Shown: positions 1 to 10,669 of the stretch, in pieces | Layout of the letters: every line of letters begins with the position of its first letter | How positions within the stretch are numbered: the stretch's first letter is position 1 | Origin: Anaerolineaceae bacterium | Lineage (GTDB): Bacteria; Chloroflexota; Anaerolineae; Aggregatilineales; Phototrophicaceae | DNA length: 64,000 nt | Direction of reading: 5' to 3' | Assembly: GCA_007693385.1 (NCBI GenBank) | Contig: REDR01000043.1 | Location: 1 to 64,000, forward strand | Notes under the pieces: generated by a model | Databases searched by the model: none | What the model was told of the DNA's origin: nothing | What the model saw: only the letters and a program-made list of their open reading frames with translations | Made by a program: the position numbers and the translations under genes

Positions 1-69
1 GGCGACTGGTTGCCCGGCTTCGAGCTAGCCGTCAAAGACATCTTCCCGAAAGAGCCGGATGCAGATTAG
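1..69 (+). CDS. C-terminal fragment of an upstream CDS (…GDWLPGFELAVKDIFPKEPDAD*), truncated by window edge
   Basis: Open frame from base 1 to TAG at 67-69; too short to assign. Confidence 0.5.
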   Translation, partial: GDWLPGFELAVKDIFPKEPDAD

Positions 70-101
70 GCCGGTTCAACATTCCATCCAGCATGGGGCA
101 C

Positions 102-131
102 TTGCTATTCGCGGTTGATGTTGGTTACAAT
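102..131 (+). promoter_or_regulatory. Putative sigma70-type promoter TTGCTA-N18-TACAAT, overlapped by a 10-bp perfect inverted repeat (CGCGGTTGAT…ATCAACCGCG, 110-139)
   Basis: Hexamers at 102-107 and 126-131; arms 110-119 and 130-139; upstream of the glycogen genes. Confidence 0.5.
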
Positions 132-177
132 CAACCGCGTATTCTGTAAAGATAAATAAATCGCAGGAGAATTGCTT

Positions 178-1941
178 GTGGGCGCTCTAGGATCATTTAC
201 GTTTGTACTACACAGCCATCTGCCCTATGCGCGGCTGGCGGGGCGCTGGCCGCACGGTGAAGAATGGATTCACGAAGCCGCTAGCGAAACGTATGTCCCC
301 CTGTTACAAACACTCTATGACCTGAAAGAAGACGGCGTGAAGTTCAAGTTGACAATTGGTATCACGCCGATTTTAGCGGAACAATTAGCCGATGAACTGG
401 TTCTCGATCATTTCGACCAGTATCTTGATGACCGCATCGCCTCAGCCGTGCGCGATATGGCCTACTTTGGCGGTGAACCGGATGCTTCGGTGGACGAAGT
501 ACCGGAAGATGAGGCGGTGACGACAAAATCCGTCCGCACACTTTCCACCCACGACGAGCATCTGCGCTATCTCGCCGAATGGTACAAAAACTGGTACGAG
601 AGCGTCAAACGCGCTTTTGACGAGCGCTTCAACCGCGACATCATCGGCGCATTCCGTCAGCTACAGGACGAAGGCTACATCGAAATCACCACCAGCGCCG
701 CCACGCACGGCTATCTGCCCTTGCTTTCGCGTGATAGCACCATTCAGGCGCAATTGCGAACCGGCATCGCCAGCTATGAGCGCATGTTCGGCAGAGCGCC
801 GCGTGGCATCTGGCTACCGGAATGCGCCTACCGTCCGGCATACGTGGACGCCGACGGCCAGACACGACCCGGCATCGAGACGTTTCTGGCGGAAAACGAC
901 CTCAAAGTGTTCTTCAGCGAGACGCACACCATCACCGGCGGGCAACCCGTCGGCGTGGCGGCGGGCGATGTGATCGGCCCATACGGTGACATCAAGCGCC
1001 GTTACGTCATACCGGCCTCACCGCAATACATCACACCCAAGCGCGACGTGACCACCTACCAGCCCTATTACGTCAGCGAGACGGTGCAAGGACCGGACGC
1101 GGAGGCGCATTCCGGCGTCGCCGTCATCGGGCGCAACAACCGCACCGGCCAGCAAGTATGGAGCGCCGACTGGGGCTATCCCGGCGACTTCGATTATCGT
1201 GAATTCCACAAGAAGGCCGGTACCAGTGGCCTACAATACTGGCGCGTCACCGGCGCGAAGACCGATCTCGCGCACAAAGACTACTATCATCCCGAATGGG
1301 CGGCCTATAAAGTCGAACAACACGCCGAGCATTTCGCCCATCTCGTCGGCGATCTACTGCGCGAATACTACAACGAAAACGACGAACCCGGCCTCATCGC
1401 CTCCAACTACGACACCGAACTATTCGGCCACTGGTGGTTTGAAGGCGTGCAATGGCTCGGCAAAGTTCTGCGGCATCTGGCGCAAAATCCCGACGTGGAA
1501 TTGACCACCGCCAGCGAATACGTCGAGCAGAACCCGCCCGGACGGGTTCTCCACATCCCCGAAAGCTCATGGGGTGCCGGTGGCAATCATTTCACATGGA
1601 GCAACGGCGAGACCGGCTGGATGTGGGCGCCCATCCATGAGGCCGAAGAGCGCATGGAGAACCTCGCCCGCCGTTACGCCGATTCCGGCGAATCGGAAGT
1701 CACCGTTCTTAAGCAGGCCGCCCGCGAAGTTCTGCTGTTGCAGAGTTCCGATTGGCCGTTCCTCGTCACCACCGGACAGGCGCGGGAATACGCCATCCAG
1801 CGTTACAGCCAGCATCTGGAGCGCTTCAACAAGCTGGCCGATAGTCTGGACGCCGGCACGCCCGATGTCGCGCTGGCGCATGAGTTGTTTGAACTGGACA
1901 AAGTGTTCCCGGACATTGATCCGCGCTGGTTCATACGCTAA
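178..1941 (+). CDS. GH57 family 1,4-alpha-glucan branching protein
   Basis: GH57 motifs HSHLPYAR, GIWLPECAYRP, SNYDTELFGHWWFEG; GTG start 7 nt after AGGAGA. Confidence 0.9.
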   Translation: MGALGSFTFVLHSHLPYARLAGRWPHGEEWIHEAASETYVPLLQTLYDLKEDGVKFKLTIGITPILAEQLADELVLDHFDQYLDDRIASAVRDMAYFGGEPDASVDEVPEDEAVTTKSVRTLSTHDEHLRYLAEWYKNWYESVKRAFDERFNRDIIGAFRQLQDEGYIEITTSAATHGYLPLLSRDSTIQAQLRTGIASYERMFGRAPRGIWLPECAYRPAYVDADGQTRPGIETFLAENDLKVFFSETHTITGGQPVGVAAGDVIGPYGDIKRRYVIPASPQYITPKRDVTTYQPYYVSETVQGPDAEAHSGVAVIGRNNRTGQQVWSADWGYPGDFDYREFHKKAGTSGLQYWRVTGAKTDLAHKDYYHPEWAAYKVEQHAEHFAHLVGDLLREYYNENDEPGLIASNYDTELFGHWWFEGVQWLGKVLRHLAQNPDVELTTASEYVEQNPPGRVLHIPESSWGAGGNHFTWSNGETGWMWAPIHEAEERMENLARRYADSGESEVTVLKQAAREVLLLQSSDWPFLVTTGQAREYAIQRYSQHLERFNKLADSLDAGTPDVALAHELFELDKVFPDIDPRWFIR

Positions 1942-2008
1942 AACGATAGACGATTTTCGCGGATCGCCCGATGTTGGGTGATCCGCCACACCTTCAGAGG
2001 GGGGCTAC

Positions 2009-3472
2009 TTGAAAGTTCTTTTCGTCAGCGCAGAGGCCGTCCCGTTTGCGAAAGTTGGCGGTTTAGCCGATGTGGTCGGCTCTCTGCCCAAAGCGCTACG
2101 CCGTGATGAAAACATCGACGCCCGCGTGATCGTGCCGGGCTACGGCTTCATCCCGCATCATCGTTACAACATCAGCCACCTGATGACCTTCCAGCTACCG
2201 CTACACACCGGCACCGCCGACGTGCGTATCTATACCACCGTCCATGAAGGCGTGCCGTATTACTTCGTGCAAGCGTGGCCGTACTTCGGCGATGAAGCCA
2301 GCGTCTACACCGACTGGGATTGGGACGTGCCGCGCTTCATCTTCTTCAACCAGATCGTCATGGGCGCGGTAGAAGCCATCGCCGAGCGCCTCGACTGGTT
2401 CCCTGATGTCCTGCACGTCAACGACTGGCACACCGGCCTGATCCCGTTCTTGATGTCCGAATCGCCCGATCCGCGCTGGGGACGTGTCGCCAGTCTACTC
2501 AGTATCCACAATCTAGCTTATCAGGGAGATCGCACCGGCGGCTATCTGTGGTCGTCCGGCATCCCGACGCGCTCGCATCCGTTCCTCAACGCGCACGGCC
2601 TCACCGACAACATCATGGCGATAGCTACCGCCTACAGCGACATCGTGACCACCGTCAGCCCGCGCTACGCCGAAGAAATCCAATACCCGTATCGCGGCGA
2701 AGGGCTTCAAGAACTGATCAAAGTTCGCCATGCCGATCTGTACGGCATCCTCAACGGCATCGACACCGAGCTATGGAATCCGGCCACTGACTCCGAATTA
2801 GCCGCCAATTTCGACGCCACCAATTTCACCGAGCGCCGCATCGCCAATAAGCGACATCTGCAACAACTGGCCGGACTGCCACAGAACGACGATGCGCTCA
2901 TCATCGGCGTGGTCAGCCGTCTAGCATCGCAGAAAGGCTTCGGCATGGCGCTTCCCGCGTTGTGGACGTTCCTCGCCGGATACAACGCGCAGTTGATCGT
3001 TCTCGGCGCGGGCGATCCGCACATCGAGTCCGAGTTTTCGCGCCTCAATGATATGCTAAACTGGAAGGCGCGGGTCTACGTCGGATACGACGCCGCCACC
3101 GCCCAGCACATCTACGGCGGTAGCGATGTCTTTCTGATGCCCAGCCATTTCGAGCCGTGCGGCATCGGTCAGATGGTGGCGATGCGTTACGGCGCATTGC
3201 CCATCGTGCGCGAGACCGGCGGATTGGCCGATACGGTAGATAATTATGATGACGCCGACGGCGAAACCGGCACCGGCTTTGTCTTTCAATGGGAAGAATC
3301 GGCGGCGGTGCTGGGTACATTGCGCTGGGCATTGCGCACATTCCATGAACGCCGCGACGCATGGATCGCGCTACAACGTCGCGCTATGCAACGCGATTTT
3401 AGCTGGAAGAATAGCGCAGGGCAGTATACCGCCCTGTATCAAAAAGCCGTCCAGAGAAAGAGGGACAATTAA
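2009..3472 (+). CDS. glgA: Glycogen synthase (GT5)
   Basis: N-term [54 protein letters not shown]. Confidence 0.95.
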   Translation: MKVLFVSAEAVPFAKVGGLADVVGSLPKALRRDENIDARVIVPGYGFIPHHRYNISHLMTFQLPLHTGTADVRIYTTVHEGVPYYFVQAWPYFGDEASVYTDWDWDVPRFIFFNQIVMGAVEAIAERLDWFPDVLHVNDWHTGLIPFLMSESPDPRWGRVASLLSIHNLAYQGDRTGGYLWSSGIPTRSHPFLNAHGLTDNIMAIATAYSDIVTTVSPRYAEEIQYPYRGEGLQELIKVRHADLYGILNGIDTELWNPATDSELAANFDATNFTERRIANKRHLQQLAGLPQNDDALIIGVVSRLASQKGFGMALPALWTFLAGYNAQLIVLGAGDPHIESEFSRLNDMLNWKARVYVGYDAATAQHIYGGSDVFLMPSHFEPCGIGQMVAMRYGALPIVRETGGLADTVDNYDDADGETGTGFVFQWEESAAVLGTLRWALRTFHERRDAWIALQRRAMQRDFSWKNSAGQYTALYQKAVQRKRDN

Positions 3473-3474
3473 AC

Positions 3475-4731
3475 ATGAAAGTAAAAGCGATTATCCTCGC
3501 CGGTGGTGAGGGCACACGTCTGGAAATCTTGACCAAGAAACGCGCAAAACCCGCCGTGCCATTCGGCGGTAAATATCGCATCATCGACTTCACGCTCAGC
3601 AACTGCGTCAATTCCAATATTTTCGACGTGCTGATCCTCACCCAGTACCGCCCGCACAGCCTCATGGATCACATCGGCAAAGGCCGCCCGTGGGATTTAG
3701 ACCGCAGTTTCACCGGCGGCGTGCAAATCCTCCAGCCGTATAAAGGCCAATACGACACCGACTGGTACGCGGGCACGGCGGACGCCGTATCGCAGAACAT
3801 GAACTTCGTGCGGCATGGCCGCCCCGAATACGTGCTGGTACTATCCGGCGATCACATCTACGAGATGGACTACGACGTGCTGATTCAGTTCCACCGCGAA
3901 AATCAAGCGGAAGTCACCGTCTGCACCATCCGCGTGCCGATGGAAGATGCCAACCGTTTCGGTATCCTCGATGTTGACGACAGCTACCGCGTCAAAGATT
4001 TCGTGGAGAAGCCAGCCAATCCGCCCGGCAATCTAGCCAGCATGGGCGTCTACGTCTTTGACTACGCCGCGCTAGAGCATTACATCGCGCTTGACCAGCA
4101 AGTGCCGGATTCGCCGAAGGATTTCGGGCGGAGTATCGTCCCGATGATGGTCGCGGACGGGCGGCGCGTGTTCGCTTATCCGTATGGCGGCTACTGGATT
4201 GATGTCGGCACGGTAGAAGCCTACTGGGACGCGCACATGGATTTGCTCGCCCAACCGCCTTCGCTCAATCTCAATGACCGCACATGGATCATTCATACCC
4301 GCAGTGAGGAACGCCCGCCGGTGCGCGTGCAGGCCACCGCGCAGATCAAAGGCAGTCTAATCACCGATGGCGCGATCATCGCGGATGGCGCGGTAGTCGA
4401 AAACTCGGTGCTATCACCCGGCGTCTATGTCGGGCCCGGCGCGGTTGTCCGCGATTCCGTCGTCCTCAATGATGCCTACATCGAAGCCGGTGCGACGGTT
4501 GATCGCTGTATCGTCGATAAAATCGCGGTGATCGGCACACAGGCGCGGGTGGGTGATGGCGCGGTTGGTATCACCTGTGTCGGCAAGAATACGCATGTGC
4601 CGTCCGGCTATGTGATCGGCGGCGGGTGCATCCTCGACGTTGACCTGACCGCCGCCCACTTCGAGCAATTCGCCAACAAGACCGTGCCCGATGGTACGCA
4701 TCTGGTCGGCAAGAGGCCGCGCAAGGCGTGA
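3475..4731 (+). CDS. glgC: Glucose-1-phosphate adenylyltransferase
   Basis: [55 protein letters not shown]-terminal left-handed beta-helix-like repeats. Confidence 0.96.
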   Translation: MKVKAIILAGGEGTRLEILTKKRAKPAVPFGGKYRIIDFTLSNCVNSNIFDVLILTQYRPHSLMDHIGKGRPWDLDRSFTGGVQILQPYKGQYDTDWYAGTADAVSQNMNFVRHGRPEYVLVLSGDHIYEMDYDVLIQFHRENQAEVTVCTIRVPMEDANRFGILDVDDSYRVKDFVEKPANPPGNLASMGVYVFDYAALEHYIALDQQVPDSPKDFGRSIVPMMVADGRRVFAYPYGGYWIDVGTVEAYWDAHMDLLAQPPSLNLNDRTWIIHTRSEERPPVRVQATAQIKGSLITDGAIIADGAVVENSVLSPGVYVGPGAVVRDSVVLNDAYIEAGATVDRCIVDKIAVIGTQARVGDGAVGITCVGKNTHVPSGYVIGGGCILDVDLTAAHFEQFANKTVPDGTHLVGKRPRKA

Positions 4732-5003
4732 TCTAAAACCTGAATGATGTGGCCGCGTACTGCGCGGTCACTCTGGCTGAACATACGCCCCGCCCGCCGA
4801 CCAGCAAATCCCGTATCATCGGGCATAAGCGGGCACGGTGCTTCATGCTTTCGTTCTGGTCTTGATTCGTTCGGTTTGTTGCGCGTTGTTGCGCGTTCCC
4901 GCGCATCCTTCGCCTGTTGTTGCGCGAAAAAAAACGCGATGCGCCGCCGCAACAAACCACGACGACGCACCGCGCCCCATCTTTTCCGGTTCCGTCTCCG
5001 GTT

Positions 5004-5300
5004 CTAGGTGATGACGACGGAATTATCGCCGCCGAACTCGTTCTGCACGTACTGGTCGGCTGACCAATCGTTATGCCATTCGCCATCAACCAGATAGCGG
5101 AACTGATATTCGCGACCCGGCTCCAGCTTCACATCAATAGCGAAGCACTTGTCGGTCTTGCGTTGCTTCATTGGGTGCGATGTCTCGCTCCAGTCATTGA
5201 AATCCCCCACCAGAAACACCGTGCTGGCGTCCGGTAGCGGTTGTGTCTCGAACTTGACCTTGATAACCTTGCCTTTTTGCAATGCTTGTTTTTTCAACAT
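5004..5300 (-). CDS. Small stand-alone isoamylase-N/CBM48-like (AMPK-beta-like) glycogen-binding domain protein
   Basis: VFLVGDFNDWSETSHPMKQ…YQFRYLVDGEWHNDWSADQYVQNEFGGDNSVV; AGGGAG SD upstream of ATG at 5300. Confidence 0.8.
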   Translation of the reverse strand: MLKKQALQKGKVIKVKFETQPLPDASTVFLVGDFNDWSETSHPMKQRKTDKCFAIDVKLEPGREYQFRYLVDGEWHNDWSADQYVQNEFGGDNSVVIT

Positions 5301-5442
5301 GCTGACGATCTCCCTGCGTGTCATCTACACATTTTGATTCGCATTCTATCACAGCGCATCACCCGCCACAATTTACATCTGTCCTGTTTTACGCGGCGTT
5401 TTTTTGTGTTATTTGCCTAATTATCGGTGTTTAGCGTGCCAT

Positions 5443-5509
5443 TTGTCATGTTAAACTGGTAACGCATAATTTTTCACGCTATGCTAGGATGTATCACTTG
5501 AACAAGTGA
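5443..5509 (+). promoter_or_regulatory. Putative promoter TTGTCA-N16-CATAAT (5443-5470) followed by palindrome TCACTTGaaCAAGTGA (5494-5509)
   Basis: Direct reading; upstream of glgP. Confidence 0.45.
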
Positions 5510-5541
5510 CAATGGCAAAATAAACAATAGGAGTTTCTTTG

Positions 5542-8112
5542 ATGGTTAAACCTGTAGCAACCGTCAATGTAGTACCGAAAATCCCGCGTAAACTCAAACG
5601 GCTGGAAGAGCTGGCGAGCAATCTGCGCTGGGCCTGGGATTTCGAGACGATCATGCTATTTCGTCGTCTGGATACCGACTTATGGATTGAGACCGGACGC
5701 AATCCTTCGTGGATGCTGGGGCTGGTCAGTCAAGAGCGCTTCAACGAAGCGCAAAACGATCCGTCTTTCATGGCGCATTATCAACGGGCGCTGGATAGCT
5801 TCGACGCTTACATGAGCAGTAAAGATACATGGTACGACAAGACCTATAACGGCAAGGAACGCCCGATCATCGCCTACTTCTCCACCGAGTTCGGCATCAC
5901 CGAATGTCTGGCGAATTATTCCGGCGGTCTGGGCATCCTCAGTGGCGATCACCTCAAGAGCGCCAGCGATCTCGGCCTGCCTCTGGTCGCCGTCGGCCTG
6001 CTGTATCAAGAAGGCTATTTCCAGCAGTACCTCAACGCGGACGGCTATCAGCAAGAGAGCTATCCGATCAACGATTACGGCAATTTGCCCGTCACGCTCC
6101 AACGCGATAAAGACGGCCAGCCGATCAAGATCAGCGTGCCAATGCCCGGACGCGAAATACTGGTGCAAATCTGGAAGGTGCAGGTCGGGCGCGTCGCGCT
6201 GTATCTGCTGGATAGCAACCTGCCGGAAAACGAGCTAGAAGAAGACCGCAACCTGACTGACCGCTTGTATGGCGGGGATCGTCGCACGCGCATCCGTCAG
6301 GAGATCATCATGGGTATCGGTGGCATCCGGGCGCTGGATGCGCTGGGCTTGCGTCCGACCATCTGCCATATGAACGAAGGCCATAGCGCGTTTCTCGCGC
6401 TAGAACGCATCCGTCAGTTGATGGACGAGCACGGCCTGACGTTCGATCAAGCACGCGAAGTCAGCCGGGCGCATAACCTGTTCACCACCCACACGCCGGT
6501 ACCGGCGGGGCTGGAGCGCTTCGGCTTTGATCTGATTGACGAACACTTCACCGACTATTTCGCGCAAATCGGCCTCACCCGTGAGCAATTCATCAACTTA
6601 GGCCGTGAAGATATGGGCGATTACGAGCTATTTTCTATGCCGGTGCTTGCCGTCAATCTGTCGTCGAATTCAAACGGTGTGGCGCAATTACACGGGCAAG
6701 TCTCGCGCCAGATGTGGCACTGGGTCTATCCCGAATTGCCGGAAAACGAAATCCCGATTCAGGCCATCACCAACGGCATCCACATGATGAGCTGGGTCAG
6801 TGGCGATATGCAAAGCCTGTTTGATCGCTACCTGAATCCGGCGTGGCGCACCGACGAGAGCAACCCCGAAATCTGGAAGGATGTTGAGGAAATCCCACCG
6901 GCGGAGCTATGGCGCACGCATGAACGCCGTCGTGAGCGTCTGGTCGCCTTCACGCGGGAACGCCTTCGCGATCAATTCGTGCGTCGTGGCCTGTCGCAGA
7001 TGGAAATCGAAGGGGCTGACGAAGTGTTGAACCCCGACACGTTGACCATCGGTTTCGCCCGTCGCTTCGCCACCTACAAGCGGGCGACTCTGCTCATGCG
7101 TGACCTTGACCGGCTGGATCGCCTGCTGAATGATCCGGAGCGCCCCGTGCAGATCATCTTCGCGGGCAAGGCGCACCCGCACGACGAAGGCGGTAAGGCG
7201 CTCATCAAAGAGATCGTCCACGTCTCGCGTCTGCCGCAATTCCGTAACCGCATCGTGTTCCTAGAGAATTACGACATGCTCATCGGGCGCTATATGGTGC
7301 AGGGCGTGGACATCTGGCTCAATAACCCGCGTCGCCCCAAAGAGGCCAGTGGTACCAGTGGCATGAAGGTCATCTATAACGGTGGCCTGAATTGCAGTAT
7401 TCTCGATGGCTGGTGGGCGGAGGCTTACTCGCCCGATGTCGGCTGGGCGATTGGTAACGGCGAAGAGTACGAAGAGGATAATTGGGCGCATCAGGATGCA
7501 ATAGAGGCCGAAGCGCTATACAACGTGCTGGAACAGGACATCGTGCCGACGTTCTACGGGCGCTCCCGCGATGGCTTGCCCCGCGAATGGATTAACAAGG
7601 TCAAGGCGTCCATGCAGAAACTCGCGCCGTTCTTCAACACGCGCCGCATGGTACAGCAATACGCCGAAGACTACTACCTGCCGATGCACGAGCGCGTCAA
7701 GCGTATGGGCGAGCCAAACGGCCAGACCGCGCTGGACTACGCCGCATGGCGCATCAGCCTTGATGCGTTGTGGCGTAATGTAGCGGTGGAATCCGTAGAC
7801 GTGGGCGCGGCTAAAGTGTCCACAGGTGGCGATGTGCCCGTTGAGGCGTCGGTACGTCTCGGCGACCTGACGCCGGATGACGTGACCGTGCAACTGTACT
7901 ATGGTCAGCTAGACACACGCGGTCATATTCGCGGCGATGTCGGCCAATCGGTAGATATGGCGGTGGCGTCTGATGATAGCGGTGGGGTGTATACGTTCAA
8001 AGCGAAAGTCACCCTCAGCGAAACCGGCGACAAGGGGCTATCCGTCCGCGTGATCCCCAAACATGACCTGTTGCCGACGCCGTTCCAGCCCAACCTCATC
8101 ACATGGGCGTAA
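5542..8112 (+). CDS. glgP: Alpha-glucan (glycogen/maltodextrin) phosphorylase, GT35
   Basis: IAYFSTEFGITECLANYSGGLGILSGDHLKSASDLGLP; PLP site RRPKEASGTSGMKVIYNGGLNCSILDGWW. Confidence 0.94.
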   Translation: MVKPVATVNVVPKIPRKLKRLEELASNLRWAWDFETIMLFRRLDTDLWIETGRNPSWMLGLVSQERFNEAQNDPSFMAHYQRALDSFDAYMSSKDTWYDKTYNGKERPIIAYFSTEFGITECLANYSGGLGILSGDHLKSASDLGLPLVAVGLLYQEGYFQQYLNADGYQQESYPINDYGNLPVTLQRDKDGQPIKISVPMPGREILVQIWKVQVGRVALYLLDSNLPENELEEDRNLTDRLYGGDRRTRIRQEIIMGIGGIRALDALGLRPTICHMNEGHSAFLALERIRQLMDEHGLTFDQAREVSRAHNLFTTHTPVPAGLERFGFDLIDEHFTDYFAQIGLTREQFINLGREDMGDYELFSMPVLAVNLSSNSNGVAQLHGQVSRQMWHWVYPELPENEIPIQAITNGIHMMSWVSGDMQSLFDRYLNPAWRTDESNPEIWKDVEEIPPAELWRTHERRRERLVAFTRERLRDQFVRRGLSQMEIEGADEVLNPDTLTIGFARRFATYKRATLLMRDLDRLDRLLNDPERPVQIIFAGKAHPHDEGGKALIKEIVHVSRLPQFRNRIVFLENYDMLIGRYMVQGVDIWLNNPRRPKEASGTSGMKVIYNGGLNCSILDGWWAEAYSPDVGWAIGNGEEYEEDNWAHQDAIEAEALYNVLEQDIVPTFYGRSRDGLPREWINKVKASMQKLAPFFNTRRMVQQYAEDYYLPMHERVKRMGEPNGQTALDYAAWRISLDALWRNVAVESVDVGAAKVSTGGDVPVEASVRLGDLTPDDVTVQLYYGQLDTRGHIRGDVGQSVDMAVASDDSGGVYTFKAKVTLSETGDKGLSVRVIPKHDLLPTPFQPNLITWA

Positions 8113-8135
8113 CAGTCGGTTAGTCTCGATATACT

Positions 8136-8173
8136 AAAAAGGGCGGTCTGCGTTTCGATGCAGGCCGCCCTTT
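8136..8173 (+). terminator. Rho-independent terminator after glgP (possibly bidirectional)
   Basis: AAAAAGGGCGGTCTGC-GTTTCGAT-GCAGGCCGCCCTTT. Confidence 0.75.
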
Positions 8174-8206
8174 CGCGTTTGTCCCAACTCGCGCCATGCT
8201 AGCGCG

Positions 8207-9808
8207 TCATTCTATCTCGAAGATCAGCACCGCCATCGGCGGCAATGTCTCCACCGGCTTATAATCCTCGAATCCACCGTCTGCTAAGTCCGGCTGGGCG
8301 ATGGCTTCATCGACTTCGCCGTAGATCAAGCGCAGTGTCGCGCCTTCCGGCAAGCTATCCGCCGCTAGCGTCAGGCCGTAATTGTCGATTTCACGGTCGC
8401 GCAGGTTCAACACCACCAGCACCGTTTGTTCGTCCGCGTCGCGCAGGAAGCTGAACACCGTGCCCGCGCCGGATGTCACCGGAACGTATGACCCGCGCCG
8501 TAAAGCTGGCGTCGCGTTGCGTAGCGCGATCATCTCGCGGTAGTGATTCAGCAGGCTGTCGGGGTCGGCGTCCTGTACCGCGACGGTCACGCCGTCCGCC
8601 CAATCGTCGTTAATCGCTGACCATGGCGTGCCGGTGGTGAAGCCGACGTTGGGTAAATCGCCGTCCCATTGCATCGGCGTGCGGATTTCGGGGTCGGGCT
8701 TGGTGCCGGTCATGCCGATTTCCTCACCGTAGTAAACGAAGGGCACGCCGGGCAACGTCAGCAGGATATTGGCCGCCACTTTCGCCGCTTGGAAATCGCC
8801 CCGTAGCTGGCTCATTACACGGTTTTGATCGTGGTTGGTGATGAACGTCGCGTATTGTTGATCGGGGTACAGGCTGAGGATGGTATTCATCTGGTTGACC
8901 AGCGTGCTGGCGACGCCGAAGCTGGCCGCCCGGATGATCGCGTCAGCCAGATCGAACTCGAACACGATGTCAACGCCGGTCCCGGTGTACGGCGCGGCCA
9001 TGATGCTACTACTCCACACCTCCCCGACGAGCAGGGCGTCGGGATTCACGTCATTGACGAAGGCGCGGAAGTCCGTCAACCATGCGCGGGTGGCCGGTGT
9101 ATTTTCCTGATTGCGCCCTTCTATGATGATGTGCTTGATCGCGTCCAGCCGGAAGCCAGCCACACCGACATCTTCCAGCCAGAAGCGGGCGATGTCGTGC
9201 ATCTCGGCGGTGACATCCGGATTGCGATAGTTCAAATCCGGCATCCCACCCCAGAATACGCCGTAATAATAGCGCCCGCCGCGTTGATGCCATACGACTT
9301 GATTATCCGGGCCGCGAAAGCCGGGGTCTTCTTCTTCCCAGATGTACCAATCGCCGAATTCGCCGTCGGGGTCATCTGCCGAAGCGATAAACCATGGGTG
9401 CTGTACCGAGCTATGGTTGACCACCAGATCAATGATGATGGCGATGTCGTGCGCTTCCGCCGCTTCTAGCAATGCTCGGAAATCTTCCATCGTGCCGTAG
9501 TCGGGGTTAATGTCGCGGTAGTCGATCACGTCATACCCGTGATAGCTGGGTGAGGGCGAGATCGGCATCAGCCAGATACCGCCGATTCCCAACTCTTGCA
9601 GATAATCCATCTTTTCGATGATGCCCTGTAGATCGCCGATGCCGTCGCCGGTGCTATCGTAGAAGCTCCGCACGAATATTTCGTAGAATACACGATCATT
9701 CCACCAGAACAGACCGTCCTCATCATCGCTTTCGGCGGCACTAACCGTCGATAGCCCTAGCGGGACGAGTAACGCCAGAATCATCAACCAACGAAACACA
9801 ACTATCAT
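8207..9808 (-). CDS. Secreted GH13 alpha-amylase/alpha-glucosidase family protein
   Basis: Signal peptide MIVVFRWLMILALLVPLGLSTVSAAE; GH13 regions DLVVNHSS, GFRLDAIKH, GEVW, FITNHDQNR. Confidence 0.9.
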   Translation of the reverse strand: MIVVFRWLMILALLVPLGLSTVSAAESDDEDGLFWWNDRVFYEIFVRSFYDSTGDGIGDLQGIIEKMDYLQELGIGGIWLMPISPSPSYHGYDVIDYRDINPDYGTMEDFRALLEAAEAHDIAIIIDLVVNHSSVQHPWFIASADDPDGEFGDWYIWEEEDPGFRGPDNQVVWHQRGGRYYYGVFWGGMPDLNYRNPDVTAEMHDIARFWLEDVGVAGFRLDAIKHIIIEGRNQENTPATRAWLTDFRAFVNDVNPDALLVGEVWSSSIMAAPYTGTGVDIVFEFDLADAIIRAASFGVASTLVNQMNTILSLYPDQQYATFITNHDQNRVMSQLRGDFQAAKVAANILLTLPGVPFVYYGEEIGMTGTKPDPEIRTPMQWDGDLPNVGFTTGTPWSAINDDWADGVTVAVQDADPDSLLNHYREMIALRNATPALRRGSYVPVTSGAGTVFSFLRDADEQTVLVVLNLRDREIDNYGLTLAADSLPEGATLRLIYGEVDEAIAQPDLADGGFEDYKPVETLPPMAVLIFEIE

Positions 9809-9975
9809 CAAACGTCATCCTTCATCACTTATGCTGAATTTTTACCGGCCAGTATAGCACAGTCATTAACGCGGGCTAATGGTTCATCACAGGATTTCGG
9901 CGTATCACTTCGGACGCATCCCGTATTATGATATACTCCACGATGTAAGCGAATGAAAAGACATAAGGCTGAAAC

Positions 9976-10392
9976 ATGACAAAGAAAATCGCCGCACTGT
10001 TGTTCATGGCGTTGTTACCGATTGTCGCCGCCTGTGGTGGCGATTCCGCACAGGGACGGACTGCTGATGTCGCACAGGCCGAAGCGGGCGGTTTGATCTC
10101 TCCCACATCCTATCAATCGGAATTTGACGGGGTGCAACATCTACTGTTAGATGTGCGGACGCCGCAAGAATTCGCCGAAGGCCACATCTCCGGCGCGGTC
10201 AATATCGCGGTGCAGGACTTATCCCGTCGCCTGAACGAACTGCCGCAAGATCAGCCGATAGTGCTATATTGCCGTAGCGGAAACCGCAGTCAGGATGCGA
10301 TGCGTATTCTGCACCGCGCCGGATATACGGCGGTCTACGATATGGGCGGCATCATTGATTGGGTCGCGCAGGGCTTCCCGACACAGCGTTAA
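9976..10392 (+). CDS. Rhodanese-like lipoprotein
   Basis: Lipobox PIVAAC; LLDVRTPQEFAEGHI; active-site loop YCRSGNRS. Confidence 0.88.
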   Translation: MTKKIAALLFMALLPIVAACGGDSAQGRTADVAQAEAGGLISPTSYQSEFDGVQHLLLDVRTPQEFAEGHISGAVNIAVQDLSRRLNELPQDQPIVLYCRSGNRSQDAMRILHRAGYTAVYDMGGIIDWVAQGFPTQR

Positions 10393-10669
10393 CGCCAGAT
10401 CGTAAGCCACACAATTCAGAAATCTTCGCGCCGCCCGCGTCCATCGCTGGCGGTTTTTCGCGTCTGCTGTCGTTTATCCGCCGGATGGGGGAGGCGTAAG
10501 ACGTTGCGCTGTGCCATAAATAGATGTGTGCCCGCCCGATATGTTGCCATAACCCCTAATGATTGGGCATCCTGACAACTTCACAGCCGACTTTGACGTA
10601 TAATTCATCGTCGGGCGAAAGCCGACTAAACCGACGTATTCGGACGATATACGAGAGGGAAAAGACCAG

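Noticed and set aside
8825-9469. 214-aa ORF antisense to the GH13 amylase
   Set aside because: Overlaps catalytic regions of a clear GH13 gene; no start context or family motif.
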